From assembly GCA_938008165.1 (NCBI GenBank), contig CALLLP010000005.1, forward strand, positions 1 to 64,000: a stretch of 64,000 nucleotides of DNA, written 5' to 3'. Positions within the stretch are counted from its first letter, which is position 1, and every line of letters starts with the position of its first letter. The stretch comes from an uncultured Neomegalonema sp. Lineage in GTDB: Bacteria; Pseudomonadota; Alphaproteobacteria; Rhodobacterales; Rhodobacteraceae. The translations under genes were made by a program, and so were the position numbers. This document shows, in pieces, positions 52,680-61,521 of this stretch. The notes below the pieces were generated by a model. The model saw nothing but the letters and a program-made list of their open reading frames with translations, did no database searches and was not told where the DNA came from.

Positions 52680-52918
52680 AACTCACCATCGATATTGATT
52701 GTACGCCACAGGAGGCGCGACAATTTCTGGGCCTGCCGGATGTCGAAGCGTTGAACGATATGCTCGTATCCGAAATGACCAAACGGGCCAAGGACGAGAT
52801 GGATACGCTCGCGGACCCGGAGAAATATTTTACCCGTATGCTCGGCATGACCGGCAAGAGCATGGAGACGATGCAGGCCATGATGATGTCGACCATGATG
52901 GGACAGAAACAGGAGTGA
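52676..52918 (+). CDS. Small DUF6489-like protein
   Basis: 80 residues beginning [29 protein letters not shown], which matches a small alphaproteobacterial family of unknown function, followed by a Met-rich helical tail ([18 protein letters not shown]). It is cytosolic, with four-base overlaps to rimM before and trmD after, so it is firmly part of the operon. Family naming is from memory and is less certain than the gene itself. Confidence 0.78.
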   Translation: MKLTIDIDCTPQEARQFLGLPDVEALNDMLVSEMTKRAKDEMDTLADPEKYFTRMLGMTGKSMETMQAMMMSTMMGQKQE

Positions 52919-53796
52919 CCAAAGAGCCGCGTTCCTTTGGCCTGCGCAATATCACCGCAACGGCCGCGCCCCGGACCCTGATGGATGAAAGCGGCGCGAA
53001 ATCCGACCCGGTATGGCGGGCGCGGGTTCTGACGCTGTTTCCGGAGATGTTTCCGGGGGCATTGGGTCATAGCCTGACGGGAAAGGCGCTGGAAAAGCGC
53101 ATTTGGACGCTGGAAACACTGGACATTCGCAGCTTTGCGCATGATAAGCACCGCTCTGTAGACGACACCCCCGCCGGGGGCGGTCCCGGTATGGTTTTGC
53201 GCCCGGAGATCGTGTCGCGGGCTATCGGTGCCTCGTTGAAGGGGGTGCCGGAAGATCGCAGCCGGTGGCCGGTGATCTGCCTTTCCGCACGGGGCAGGCC
53301 GCTGACGCAGGATCGCGTCGCGCGACTGGCATCGGCGGAGGGCGTTAGCCTGCTATGCGGGCGGTTCGAAGGGATCGACCAGCGCGTGATCGAGGCGCAT
53401 GGGGTCGAGGAGATAGGAGTGGGCGACGCCGTCTATACGGGAGGAGAAATCCCGGCGATGGCGTTGCTGGATGCGGTGGTGAGGTTGTTGCCCGGCGTTC
53501 TGGGCAAAATCGAATCCACGCAGGATGAGAGTTTTAGCGCGGGGCTGCTGGAGCATCCGCAATATACGAAACCCGCCATTTGGGAGGGCAGGGCGATACC
53601 GGAGGTTCTTCTCTCCGGCAACCATGCGAAAGTTGATGCATGGCGCCAAGCCCAGGCCGAGGCGGTCACGAAAGAAAGGCGTCCCGATCTCTGGCGGGCC
53701 TTCCGCAGTATTGCGGAACTCGACCCGGCTGAAGAACCAGAGCAATCGGATGCGAAACACGAGTCGCAGACGCGGCCATCAAGAAAGAAGGACTGA
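52915..53796 (+). CDS. trmD: tRNA (guanine37-N1)-methyltransferase
   Basis: A 293-residue SPOUT methyltransferase that makes m1G37 and prevents frameshifting. The catalytic and knot regions are visible: [56 protein letters not shown] and [31 protein letters not shown]. The GTG start overlaps the previous stop (GTGA) and gives the N-terminal extension usual in Rhodobacterales; an ATG 66 bases in would give the shorter form. The tail ([15 protein letters not shown]) is basic and unusual. Confidence 0.94.
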   Translation: MTKEPRSFGLRNITATAAPRTLMDESGAKSDPVWRARVLTLFPEMFPGALGHSLTGKALEKRIWTLETLDIRSFAHDKHRSVDDTPAGGGPGMVLRPEIVSRAIGASLKGVPEDRSRWPVICLSARGRPLTQDRVARLASAEGVSLLCGRFEGIDQRVIEAHGVEEIGVGDAVYTGGEIPAMALLDAVVRLLPGVLGKIESTQDESFSAGLLEHPQYTKPAIWEGRAIPEVLLSGNHAKVDAWRQAQAEAVTKERRPDLWRAFRSIAELDPAEEPEQSDAKHESQTRPSRKKD

Positions 53797-53800
53797 TCCG

Positions 53801-54187
53801 ATGAATGTCATCGAACAAATCGAAGAAGAACAGCGTCAGGAACTGGTCGCAAAACGCGCCGTGCCCGATTTCGCCCCTGGCGACACCTTGAAAGTCGGCG
53901 TTTATGTCCGTGAGGGTGAGCGCGTCCGGACGCAGGTTTTCGAGGGCGTCTGCATCGCGCGCAGCGGCGGTGAAACCTTCAATGGCGGCTTCACGGTCCG
54001 CAAGATTTCCTATGGCGAGGGCGTCGAGCGCGTCTTCCCGCTCTATAGCCCGGCCATCGAGTCGATCACGGTCGTGCGCCGTGGCCGCGTGCGTCGTGCC
54101 AAGCTTTACTACCTGCGCGATCGCCGCGGCAAGTCGGCGCGTATCGTCGAGAAGACGAATTACCGGCCCAAAAAGGCCAAGGAATAG
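53801..54187 (+). CDS. rplS: Ribosomal protein bL19
   Basis: A 128-residue large-subunit protein at the 30S-50S interface. Core features are [56 protein letters not shown] and [18 protein letters not shown]. It is the last gene of the operon starting at ffh, with a terminator 44 bases downstream. Confidence 0.97.
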   Translation: MNVIEQIEEEQRQELVAKRAVPDFAPGDTLKVGVYVREGERVRTQVFEGVCIARSGGETFNGGFTVRKISYGEGVERVFPLYSPAIESITVVRRGRVRRAKLYYLRDRRGKSARIVEKTNYRPKKAKE

Positions 54188-54230
54188 TCTTTCGCTATAC
54201 GTCGCACGGAATTGTTATGATGTGCGGCAT

Positions 54231-54263
54231 AAAGGCGTCTCCCTCCGTGGGGGCGCCTTTTTT
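54231..54263 (+). terminator. Rho-independent terminator of the ffh-rplS operon
   Basis: AAAGGCG...CGCCTTT with an inner TCCC/GGGG helix, ending in T6. Reading the other way the arms also give a short T-run, so it may serve the convergent DUF882 gene. Confidence 0.88.
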
Positions 54264-54274
54264 CTATGCTGGAT

Positions 54275-54835
54275 TCAGCGGCCCCATTGGCGAACGGGGC
54301 CGCTGTCCAGATGGACGAAATTGGCCGTGCTGTAGCGGCCCACACCACCGCATCCGAGCGCATCACCGATATTCGCGATGGTCTCGACGGAGGTGCCGTT
54401 CATACGAAGATCCATCGCCATGCCTTTGATATGGTAGGATTTCTTTGCAACACCTTGAGTGCGGCGACGCAGGGCGTCATTGGTGCGTTGCGAGCGAAAT
54501 CCTGAGATGACGGAAAACGGTCGATCATGCCCGATCATGTATTGCGTGGCCGAGACGATATCGATCACGCGGCGGTCCATTCTCACCATTTCATTCGTGC
54601 GAAAATCCCGCAAAATCCGGTCGATTTCGGTCATTACACCCGGAATGTATTCACCATGGGTGTAATATATGGCATCTATACGCTCGTCCGTTCGTGGATT
54701 GTAAAGGTTGATCCGGCGAAGATCGCCGACATTCGCTGATACACTGTGGAACGGGCAGAGTAACAGGCTTGCGCTCGCACCAATGAGCATGCTGCGTCTG
54801 GTACAGGCGGAATGGAGTTGTGGCGTGACTGACAT
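54275..54835 (-). CDS. YcbK/DUF882-type peptidase M15 family protein
   Basis: A 186-residue exported protein. The twin-arginine-like N-terminus (CTRRSMLIGASASLLLCPFHSVSA) suggests export through Tat or Sec. The mature part has RINLYNPRTDERIDAIYY, DRPFSVISGFRSQRTN and SYHIKGMAMDLRM, where a His and Asp are metal ligands of M15-type D,D-carboxypeptidases. It probably acts on peptidoglycan, like the divergent L,D-transpeptidase. The ATG at 54835 has a GGGGG-type upstream tract. Confidence 0.85.
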   Translation of the reverse strand: MSVTPQLHSACTRRSMLIGASASLLLCPFHSVSANVGDLRRINLYNPRTDERIDAIYYTHGEYIPGVMTEIDRILRDFRTNEMVRMDRRVIDIVSATQYMIGHDRPFSVISGFRSQRTNDALRRRTQGVAKKSYHIKGMAMDLRMNGTSVETIANIGDALGCGGVGRYSTANFVHLDSGPVRQWGR

Positions 54836-54944
54836 AAATGCGGCCCCCAAGACGGTCTTCTTATTTCGCGCCGACACGGATGCCGATGCGGCGACGGTGA
54901 CTTCCCCCCCGGGTGTCCCTCGCTTCTTGGTGGACTATCGCAGA

Positions 54945-56603
54945 ATGTGTTTTCGCATTCGTTTACTGCCTTGTTTGTACAGTGTTTCATTGCGGCAAAT
55001 TTTAATTGCCATGAGTCTATTTGCCGGGGGCGCAGTTCATGCCAGCCCGGCTCAGGCGGTGCCTGATACGTCCCCTGCGGCCCAGCAAAGCACCTATGAT
55101 CCCTTTGTGGCGGCGGTGGATTTATTCGCGTCGGATCGGGAGGCTCCGCGCCTTTGGGTGCGCGGGCTGGATGATGTCGGGCGGGCGCGATCGCTCTTGG
55201 CGCGTTTCGATGCGGCGCCGGGCCATGGTCTCTCCCCGTCGCGCTATAATACCGAAGCCCTGCGAGGGATGCTGGAGGCATATGTTAGCGCGCCCGATTT
55301 CGAGGGGGCCCGCGCGATGGAACATGCGTTTTCCGTCGCGTATCTGCGTTATGCCAGCGATCTCGTCTCAGGGATGATTGATCCTGAAAGCCTTGAGGTG
55401 CGTGTTCATATCGATCCTGCCCGCGCTGATCTCGACGAGTTGCTGATACGGGCGGCGCGTTCTGGTGATGTCGAAGCGTTGCTTGACGGGCTTGAGCCGG
55501 TGAATATGCGTTATCGCAACCTGCATGCCGCTGTCCTGCGCTTGATGGAGCAGGTGCGCCGTGGCGGCTGGGGCGAGCCGGTGGCGCCGGGCGGGTTGGG
55601 GCCGGGGGTTGTTTCGAGCAATGTGGCAAAGCTTCGGCGGCGCTTGATGGCCATGGGCGATCTGGCCCCTGAGCCTGATTTATCCGGTGTCACCGATCAT
55701 GCGGATGTCGCCGCCTATGACGAACGACTGATGGGGGCGGTTGCGGCGTTTCAGCAACGCCACGGGCTGACGGCTGACGGGATTGCAGGCCCTGCGACCC
55801 TGCGTGCTCTGAATGCCCCGCTTGGGATGCGCCTTGCCCAAGCCATGCTCAATCTCGAACGTCTGCGCTGGCGTCAGGGGCGGATGCATGGCCGCCGGAT
55901 CGAGGTGAATCAACCGGATTTCCGCATGACCGTTTATGACGATGCGAGCGCGCCGGTCCATGATGCCCGCGTCGTCATCGGACAGCGGGAGCGGCGGTTG
56001 CAGACGCCCGAATTCAACGATTCCATGAGCTATATCGTGCTCAATCCGCGCTGGACGGTTCCGAAAAGCATCATTCGGCGCGAGTTTTTGCCCGAAATGC
56101 AAAAGGATGCGACCTTCTTCGAGCGCAATAATATGATCCTGCTCAAGGGTGGCAAGAAGGTCGATCCCGCAACGGTCGATTGGGCTTCGCTGACTCCCAA
56201 AACGGTTTCCGCATATTCGGTGGTGCAGCGTCCCGGCAAGGGCAATGCTCTGGGCAATGTCAAGTTCATGTTTCCCAACGGCTATAACGTCTATCTGCAC
56301 GATACGCCGTCGAAGCATCTTTTCGCGTCGGACAGCCGGGCCTATAGCCATGGCTGCGTGCGGGTCGAGCGACCGTTTGCGCTCGCGTGGCTCCTGCTTT
56401 CGGATCAGGTCGATGATCCCGGCACGATGATCGACGAGACGCTCGCAAGCGGCAAGGAAACCAATATCCCCCTTGAGCGCCCGATTCCGATCACGCTTCT
56501 CTATCTGACATCCTGGGTGGATGAAGCGGGTGTTCTCCATTTCCGTGACGACGTATATAAGCGCGATGAAATCCTTGCGCGCGCGCTTCAGGCCAATTCC
56601 TGA
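54945..56603 (+). CDS. L,D-transpeptidase (YcbB-like, YkuD domain)
   Basis: A 552-residue periplasmic enzyme forming 3-3 cross-links in peptidoglycan. A signal peptide precedes AVPD (after ASPAQA). The layout follows YcbB/LdtD: an N-terminal scaffold, a peptidoglycan-binding domain (MGAVAAFQQRHGLTADGIAGPATLRALNA) near residue 265, and a YkuD domain with the SHGCVRV motif, nucleophile Cys471. The true start may be the ATG used here or one 66 bases later. It is divergent from the DUF882 gene and followed by lpxD. Confidence 0.92.
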   Translation: MCFRIRLLPCLYSVSLRQILIAMSLFAGGAVHASPAQAVPDTSPAAQQSTYDPFVAAVDLFASDREAPRLWVRGLDDVGRARSLLARFDAAPGHGLSPSRYNTEALRGMLEAYVSAPDFEGARAMEHAFSVAYLRYASDLVSGMIDPESLEVRVHIDPARADLDELLIRAARSGDVEALLDGLEPVNMRYRNLHAAVLRLMEQVRRGGWGEPVAPGGLGPGVVSSNVAKLRRRLMAMGDLAPEPDLSGVTDHADVAAYDERLMGAVAAFQQRHGLTADGIAGPATLRALNAPLGMRLAQAMLNLERLRWRQGRMHGRRIEVNQPDFRMTVYDDASAPVHDARVVIGQRERRLQTPEFNDSMSYIVLNPRWTVPKSIIRREFLPEMQKDATFFERNNMILLKGGKKVDPATVDWASLTPKTVSAYSVVQRPGKGNALGNVKFMFPNGYNVYLHDTPSKHLFASDSRAYSHGCVRVERPFALAWLLLSDQVDDPGTMIDETLASGKETNIPLERPIPITLLYLTSWVDEAGVLHFRDDVYKRDEILARALQANS

Positions 56604-56633
56604 GGCGCACCCGTCCGAGCGGAGAATAGCCTG

Positions 56634-57731
56634 ATGTCCGAAACCTTCACGGTCGCTGAAATTGCGGCGGCGCTCGGTGCGACGATCGAAGGGAAGGGTG
56701 ATCTTCGCGTGCGGGGGCTTGTGCATCCTGACATGGCTTCGCCCGATGATCTGGTCATGGCCAGTTCCCCCGATTTTCTCAAACGCATTGTGCCCGGATC
56801 GGCGCGTGCGGGGCTGCTTGCGCAAGGGGCGGATTGGCAGGCGGCGGGTTTGGAGGCGGCAATCCTTGTGTCCCGTCCGCGCTATGCCATGGCGCATGTC
56901 ACCCGTGCTTTTGCGCATAGGGATGCGCTCGATCCCGGCATCCACCCCTCCGCCATTATCGAAGCGGGTGCGGATATTGGCGCGGATGTGCGGATCGGCC
57001 CGTTTGTTCATATTGCCGCCCATGCCCGAATCGGGGCGGGCAGTTGTCTGTATGCCCATGTATCCGTGGGCGAGGGGGCTGTTCTGGGCGAGGGGGCGCT
57101 TGTTCATACCGGGGCGCGGATCGCGAGCCGGGTCACTATCGGCGCGCGGGCGATCCTGCACCAGAATGCCGTGATCGGGGCCGATGGATTTTCCTTCGTG
57201 ACCCCGGATCGCGGCGCGGTCGAAGCGGCAAAGGCGAGCGGGGGCAGCGAATCCGGCACACAGAATCTGGCGTTGGAGCGCATCTATTCCCTTGCCGCCG
57301 TAACGCTGGGCGATGATGTGGAGATCGGTGCAGGCACGACCATCGACCGGGGCACCCTGCGCGATACGCGGATCGGAGCGGGCACAAAGATCGATAATCA
57401 GGTGCAGATCGGGCATAATGTCACAATTGGCCAAACCTGCATGCTCTGCGCACAGGTCGGCATTGCGGGCAGTGCCGAGATCGGCGACCGGGTTGTTCTG
57501 GGCGGTAAAGTCGGCGTGGCGGATCATGTGAAGATCGGCTCCGATGTGCTGGTTGCCGCTGCGTCCGCTGTGGCCAGCAATATCAAGAGCCGCTCGATCA
57601 TGATGGGTGTTCCGGCCATGCCCCGCGATGAAGCGATGCGCTCGGTAATGGCGCTTCGGCGCCTCCCTCGTCTGATGGAAACGGTCGATGCCCTGAAAAA
57701 ACGGCTTTCATCAATGGACACTACCGGGTAA
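56634..57731 (+). CDS. lpxD: UDP-3-O-acyl-glucosamine N-acyltransferase
   Basis: A 365-residue left-handed-helix acyltransferase adding the second acyl chain in lipid A synthesis. The N-terminal uridine-binding domain is followed by repeated hexapeptides (IGADVRIGPFVHIAAHARIG; VGEGAVLGEGALVHTGARI), and IDNQVQIGHNVTIG contains the catalytic His. It is not in the usual bamA-fabZ-lpxA cluster. A dedicated ACP and ketoacyl synthase follow within 52 bases, which suggests a specific acyl supply for lipid A. Confidence 0.95.
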   Translation: MSETFTVAEIAAALGATIEGKGDLRVRGLVHPDMASPDDLVMASSPDFLKRIVPGSARAGLLAQGADWQAAGLEAAILVSRPRYAMAHVTRAFAHRDALDPGIHPSAIIEAGADIGADVRIGPFVHIAAHARIGAGSCLYAHVSVGEGAVLGEGALVHTGARIASRVTIGARAILHQNAVIGADGFSFVTPDRGAVEAAKASGGSESGTQNLALERIYSLAAVTLGDDVEIGAGTTIDRGTLRDTRIGAGTKIDNQVQIGHNVTIGQTCMLCAQVGIAGSAEIGDRVVLGGKVGVADHVKIGSDVLVAAASAVASNIKSRSIMMGVPAMPRDEAMRSVMALRRLPRLMETVDALKKRLSSMDTTG

Positions 57732-57783
57732 TTGGCCTATTGCCTGCGCGGTGGAGGGCGGTTTGCGACCGGGGAATGCTTCG

Positions 57784-58047
57784 ATGAGCGATGATATACG
57801 CCAACAAGTCCGGGTCATTGTCGCCGAACAGGCGATGATCGACGTCGAACAGGTATCGCCCGACTCCACCATGGAGGATTTGGGGCTTGATTCTCTTGGG
57901 CTGGTGGAAATCGTTTTCGCCATCGAGGAGCAATTCGGCGTCTCGGTTCCCTATAATGCCAACGAGCCGAACTCCGATGAGTTCGACATCTCGACGGTCA
58001 GTGCCGTCGAAGACGGTGTGATCAAGCTCGTAGCGGAGAAGGTTTGA
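57784..58047 (+). CDS. Acyl carrier protein (lipid A-associated type)
   Basis: An 87-residue ACP. The phosphopantetheine site is Ser37 in LGLDSLGLVE, with the acidic helices expected (FAIEEQFGVSVP). The sequence is closer in style to specialised ACPs such as AcpXL than to the fatty-acid synthase ACP, as shown by NANEPNSDEFDISTV in the loop. It lies between lpxD and a ketoacyl synthase. It probably carries an acyl chain for lipid A or another surface product. Confidence 0.82.
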   Translation: MSDDIRQQVRVIVAEQAMIDVEQVSPDSTMEDLGLDSLGLVEIVFAIEEQFGVSVPYNANEPNSDEFDISTVSAVEDGVIKLVAEKV

Positions 58048-58055
58048 GCGGTTTG

Positions 58056-59273
58056 ATGCGGCGTGTTGTCGTCACCGGAACGGGCGTCGTGTCCGCTCTC
58101 GGCATTGGGTATGATGCTCATATCGCCGCTCTGCGCGCGGGCCGCTCCGGTATTGGCCCTATCGAATTAATCGACACGGATGGGCTGACCATCGGGATTG
58201 CGGCCGAGGCGAAAGCTTATACAGGTGCCGATCATTTCAGCCGAAACGAGCTGACCTTGCGCGACCGGGTGACACAGATGGCGCTGACGGCGGCCAAGGA
58301 GGCCGTTGGGCGCGCCGGTATTGTCTTTGACGAGGCGCTAGGCCCCCGGACCGCCACCGTTATCGGCACATCCATGGGTGGCCAGCATACCCAAGACGAT
58401 AATTACCGCTTGATCTATCGCGACGGCAAACCGCGCGTTCATCCCTTTACGGTGCCAAAGCTGATGGCGAATGCGCCCGCCAGTTGGATCAGCATGGAGC
58501 ACGGGTTGAAGGGTCCGGCATGGACGGTCTCCACCGCCTGCGCCTCCTCGAACCATGCCATCGGGCAGGCATTTCACATGATTCGAAGCGGTATGGTCGA
58601 TGCCGCTGTCACCGGCGGTGCTGAGTCGGGGCTGACCTATGGTGTGCTGAAGGCGTGGGAGGGTCTGCGCGTCATGTCGAAGGATACCTGCCGCCCCTTC
58701 TCGAAGACCCGCAGTGGCATGGTCCAAGGGGAAGGCGCCGCGATTCTCGTCTTGGAGGAGATGGAGTCTGCACAGGCGCGGGGTGCGGATATTCTGGGCG
58801 AAATCGTCGGCTTTGGCATGACCGCCGATGCCAATGACATCGTTCAGCCCTCTCTCGACGGGGCCGCGCGGGCCATGCGGGCCGCTCTCGCCGATGCGGG
58901 GATGACGACGGGGGGCGAGATTGCCTATATCAATGCCCATGGCACAGCCACAGCCGCCAATGACCGGATCGAATGCGCCGCGATTCGCGAGGTGTTCGGG
59001 GATCATGCCGACCGGCTGCTCGTATCCTCCACCAAGTCGATGCACGGTCACTGCATCGGGGCGGCGGGGGCGCTGGAGATGGCGGCAACGCTCTCGACAT
59101 TGACATCCGGCGTCGTTCCCCCGACGGTCAATTTCGAAGAAGCCGATCCCGATTGTGATCTGGATGTGGTGCCGAACGAAGCGCGCGAGGCGGATGTGCC
59201 CTACGCGCTGTCGAATTCTTTCGCATTCGGTGGTCTCAATGCCGTTCTGGTCGTGCGTAGACCTGAGGCGTAA
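58056..59273 (+). CDS. Beta-ketoacyl-ACP synthase (FabF/KAS II family)
   Basis: A 405-residue condensing enzyme. The catalytic Cys162 is in STACASS, His295 in NAHGTAT, Lys327 and His332 in KSMHGHCIG. It resembles FabF paralogues that accompany specialised ACPs in Rhizobium-type very-long-chain fatty-acid clusters. The ATG at 58056 is 8 bases after the ACP stop; a TTG overlapping that stop is a weaker alternative. No dehydratase or reductase follows, so the rest of the cycle is borrowed from elsewhere. Confidence 0.88.
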   Translation: MRRVVVTGTGVVSALGIGYDAHIAALRAGRSGIGPIELIDTDGLTIGIAAEAKAYTGADHFSRNELTLRDRVTQMALTAAKEAVGRAGIVFDEALGPRTATVIGTSMGGQHTQDDNYRLIYRDGKPRVHPFTVPKLMANAPASWISMEHGLKGPAWTVSTACASSNHAIGQAFHMIRSGMVDAAVTGGAESGLTYGVLKAWEGLRVMSKDTCRPFSKTRSGMVQGEGAAILVLEEMESAQARGADILGEIVGFGMTADANDIVQPSLDGAARAMRAALADAGMTTGGEIAYINAHGTATAANDRIECAAIREVFGDHADRLLVSSTKSMHGHCIGAAGALEMAATLSTLTSGVVPPTVNFEEADPDCDLDVVPNEAREADVPYALSNSFAFGGLNAVLVVRRPEA

Positions 59274-59321
59274 AGGCCCCGCTTGTCGATCTGTCCGGGG
59301 TAAGCTCCGCAAGGATGCGCC

Positions 59322-59828
59322 TTACAGGCTATTGAAAGCCGCCGTGAACCCGTCCAGCGAAATCGGCAGTTTGACCCGTTCCTCAGGGCTGGGCGAAACG
59401 ATCAGATGGGCGGTTTGACCGGCGCGCATCTGGGCCAGCATGCTGGGCGCGATGGGGGCGCGGACGACGCATCCATCGGGAATGCAGCGCTCAAACGGCA
59501 CCGCCCTCGGCTCATTCGCATCGACCTGCAAGCCCAGCGCACCGGGCAGGAAAACCCCCAATGGCACCACGATCTCCGCCAGTGCCTGAATGGGTTGCCC
59601 CTTGTCATCCTGAAGGCCCTTGGGCTTGATGACCGTGAAGACGGCATCGGCCGTTTCCGTTGTGCGGCGGTGCAACTGGGTCATGATGCAGTCATTATCG
59701 CCATAGCACCAAACCTCCCAAGATCCATGCGTCGCTTTCAGAGATGACGACGGCACAGCCGGTGACTGCGCCATGGCGGCCCCCTGAGTGAACAGGGCGC
59801 AGATAAGGGTGGCTAAGGCGATACGCAT
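59322..59828 (-). CDS. Invasion-associated locus B (IalB) family protein
   Basis: A 168-residue exported protein with signal peptide (IALATLICALFTQGAAMA before QSPA). IalB-family landmarks are ATHGSWEVWCYGDNDCIMTQ near the N-terminus of the mature protein and FERCIPDGCVVRAPI later, which together supply two probable disulfides. The name comes from Bartonella, where it affects erythrocyte entry; in free-living alphaproteobacteria its role is unknown. An AAAGGAG sits before the ATG. It converges on the ketoacyl synthase gene. Confidence 0.85.
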   Translation of the reverse strand: MRIALATLICALFTQGAAMAQSPAVPSSSLKATHGSWEVWCYGDNDCIMTQLHRRTTETADAVFTVIKPKGLQDDKGQPIQALAEIVVPLGVFLPGALGLQVDANEPRAVPFERCIPDGCVVRAPIAPSMLAQMRAGQTAHLIVSPSPEERVKLPISLDGFTAAFNSL

Positions 59829-59973
59829 CACAAAGACTCCTTTCAAGGCGTTCATTCCATCCGTCAATACGTATGATACGCCGGACAGGCAACGCATACG
59901 CGGAATGACCTTGCGATCTCTTTTGCGCTGAATTGGGGCGCAAAAGAGATTGTCTTGTCCCGGCCAAACGCGA

Positions 59974-60513
59974 TCAATCGCGACCACCCATGACCCACCG
60001 AACCTGCGAGCGTGCCTGTTCGACCGGATTCGAGGAAATGCCAGTGTCGGATTGCTCAGCGAATAATGAGATGACTGCTGCGCTTTCCCGAATGCCATTC
60101 GACGATGACACGTTCGCTTCGGCATCCGGCGCGGATGAAATCGTCGGCACACGGGACAGTTCATCCAGACGCCGCGCCCGCTCGTGCAGGCGGCCAACCC
60201 GTTGGATAAAGCCCTCAAACTGTGGAGAGACCGACCCCGTAGCCCGCGAAAAGATCGGCACGGGCGCATGCAGTTGCGCGGCTTGATCCTCGTGATCCGA
60301 TGTCGGGAACAATTCGCTGATTGCCCAGATGCAAGTCGCAGTCATGCGCCAGTTCGCTTGGGCAAGGATCGATAATGTCGCGTCGCATTGTTTTTCGACC
60401 AAGGCATGTGTTTGCGCCTCGTCGAGCAGTTCGGATGCTTCATGCAGCAAATGTTTCAAGATGCGCGAGTCGATACGCATATTCTGCGAATCCGGTGTGT
60501 TTGAGTAGTTCAT
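59974..60513 (-). CDS. RcdA-like (DUF1465-like) protein
   Basis: A 179-residue cytosolic, helix-rich protein. Two regions resemble RcdA, the adaptor that helps deliver CtrA to ClpXP in Caulobacter: ATLSILAQANWRMTATCIWAISEL and, further on, FIQRVGRLHERARRLDELSR. The middle and the last 50 residues (low-complexity, Ser-rich, ending WVMGGRD) do not match and the family call is tentative. Next on the same strand upstream is the pseudo-receiver gene. CpdR-like and RcdA-like proteins in one window suggest cell-cycle proteolysis functions. Confidence 0.5.
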   Translation of the reverse strand: MNYSNTPDSQNMRIDSRILKHLLHEASELLDEAQTHALVEKQCDATLSILAQANWRMTATCIWAISELFPTSDHEDQAAQLHAPVPIFSRATGSVSPQFEGFIQRVGRLHERARRLDELSRVPTISSAPDAEANVSSSNGIRESAAVISLFAEQSDTGISSNPVEQARSQVRWVMGGRD

Positions 60514-60625
60514 TCCAGAAATCCCCCGATTTCATTGTCCCTGTCGTGAACAATAGACGGTAGGGATTAATCCGTAGTCTGTGCTTCGGGATAATATTGG
60601 AACAATTTATTCCAAAAATTTGCGT

Positions 60626-61102
60626 TTATGCAGCGAGTCGACGCTTCAAAGCGGGCATGTTTTGCAAGGCTTCATCAAGAGCGGAAGGATTGTTCTTATC
60701 GAGTACATCATATAAGGCATCCGCCCCGCGCAACAGCAGCATCACCCGGTTATACAGCCCCTCGGTATCCAAGGGATCGCAGGGGATCAATTGCGCGCAT
60801 CCGGCCTCGCGCGTGAGAGAGATGAGAGCAGGAGAGACATTCTCGGTCAGGACAAGAGCCTCCGGAACCACCGTATAGGCCGCGTTTCCGGCAACGGTCG
60901 CGCGGGCGGCCAGCATCGTTTCGCCACCTTCGGACCATGGACCGATCATCAGAAGGGGCGTGCGTGAACGCATCGCCTTGCGCGTCGTGGCAAAGGTGTT
61001 GAAAACGCTGACCTCGACGGCGGGAACCCGCTGGAGAACAGCGAGGATCGCATCGCGTCGCGCGGCGTGGGGATCGGTCAGGAAGACAAGCGACTCAGCC
61101 AT
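60626..61102 (-). CDS. Degenerate receiver-domain protein
   Basis: 158 residues. The alternating strand/helix pattern fits a response-regulator receiver (SLVFLTDPHAARRDAIL; TPLLMIGPWSEGG; ALVLTENVS; AQLIPCDPLDTEGLYNRVMLLL). At the expected phospho-Asp position there is Gly54, and the conserved Lys near the end is replaced in IPCDP, while Asp10 of the acidic pocket and Thr86 remain. It cannot be phosphorylated in the usual way. A helical tail of about 30 residues follows. It is not a named family known to me and lies just upstream of the RcdA-like gene, probably in the same transcript. Confidence 0.6.
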   Translation of the reverse strand: MAESLVFLTDPHAARRDAILAVLQRVPAVEVSVFNTFATTRKAMRSRTPLLMIGPWSEGGETMLAARATVAGNAAYTVVPEALVLTENVSPALISLTREAGCAQLIPCDPLDTEGLYNRVMLLLRGADALYDVLDKNNPSALDEALQNMPALKRRLAA

Positions 61103-61521
61103 GGTTTCGTCTCTCGCGTCATGGTGAAATGCCGGGTGATTCTTCCCGGAAAGTATTAATTTTCGGTAAGGATTTAACAGTGCTCGCCGTTCTCCCGATC
61201 TTGTCCACGGCCTATCCCCAGATCCTCAAAACTCAAAACATCGCGGTTTCGTGAGGTTAGCTGATCTGGCTCTACCCGCTTATGATTGTCGAAAAAAAAG
61301 CACAAAATCTGCTTGCACCGGATCGCTTCCAGCTACTAAGAATTGGGACTGAATTCACAAAATAACACTATATGTGGTAGAAACTTGAACCACATGGATA
61401 ATTATGAATAGATGAACCGCCTGAATGGCTTATCCGGGGCGGTGCATCGAAACTATGAAAAATACGGCGTAGGCGCGTCGACGGGCATACCCGGACGGCC
61501 ACGCAGGGGAGGGACTGAAAT
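61103..61521. other. Upstream regulatory interval of nrdJ, otherwise gene-free
   Basis: A divergent promoter interval between the pseudo-receiver gene and nrdJ. No open frame with a ribosome-binding site is visible. It includes AT-rich tracts, an A8 run near 61291, an inverted repeat described separately and a GGGAGGG ribosome-binding site before nrdJ. I see no cobalamin-riboswitch B12 box. Confidence 0.5.
61365..61395 (+). promoter_or_regulatory. Inverted repeat and NrdR-like box upstream of nrdJ
   Basis: ACACTATATGTGG resembles the NrdR box consensus (ACACwATATaTwGTGT), and the last part, ATGTGGT, is repeated inverted as ACCACAT after 10 bases. NrdR commonly represses ribonucleotide reductase genes, so this is a plausible operator. 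A second well-spaced box is not clear. Confidence 0.45.

Noticed and set aside
55680-57527. Long open frame antisense to the L,D-transpeptidase and lpxD (about 615 codons)
   Set aside because: Both sense-strand genes show clear family motifs; the antisense product is His/Arg-rich with no domain.
61198-61222. DnaA-box-like sequences (TTGTCCACG, CTATCCCCA) suggesting an origin
   Set aside because: Both deviate at two or more positions from TTATCCACA, there is no cluster, and no dnaA/dnaN/parAB neighbours are present.
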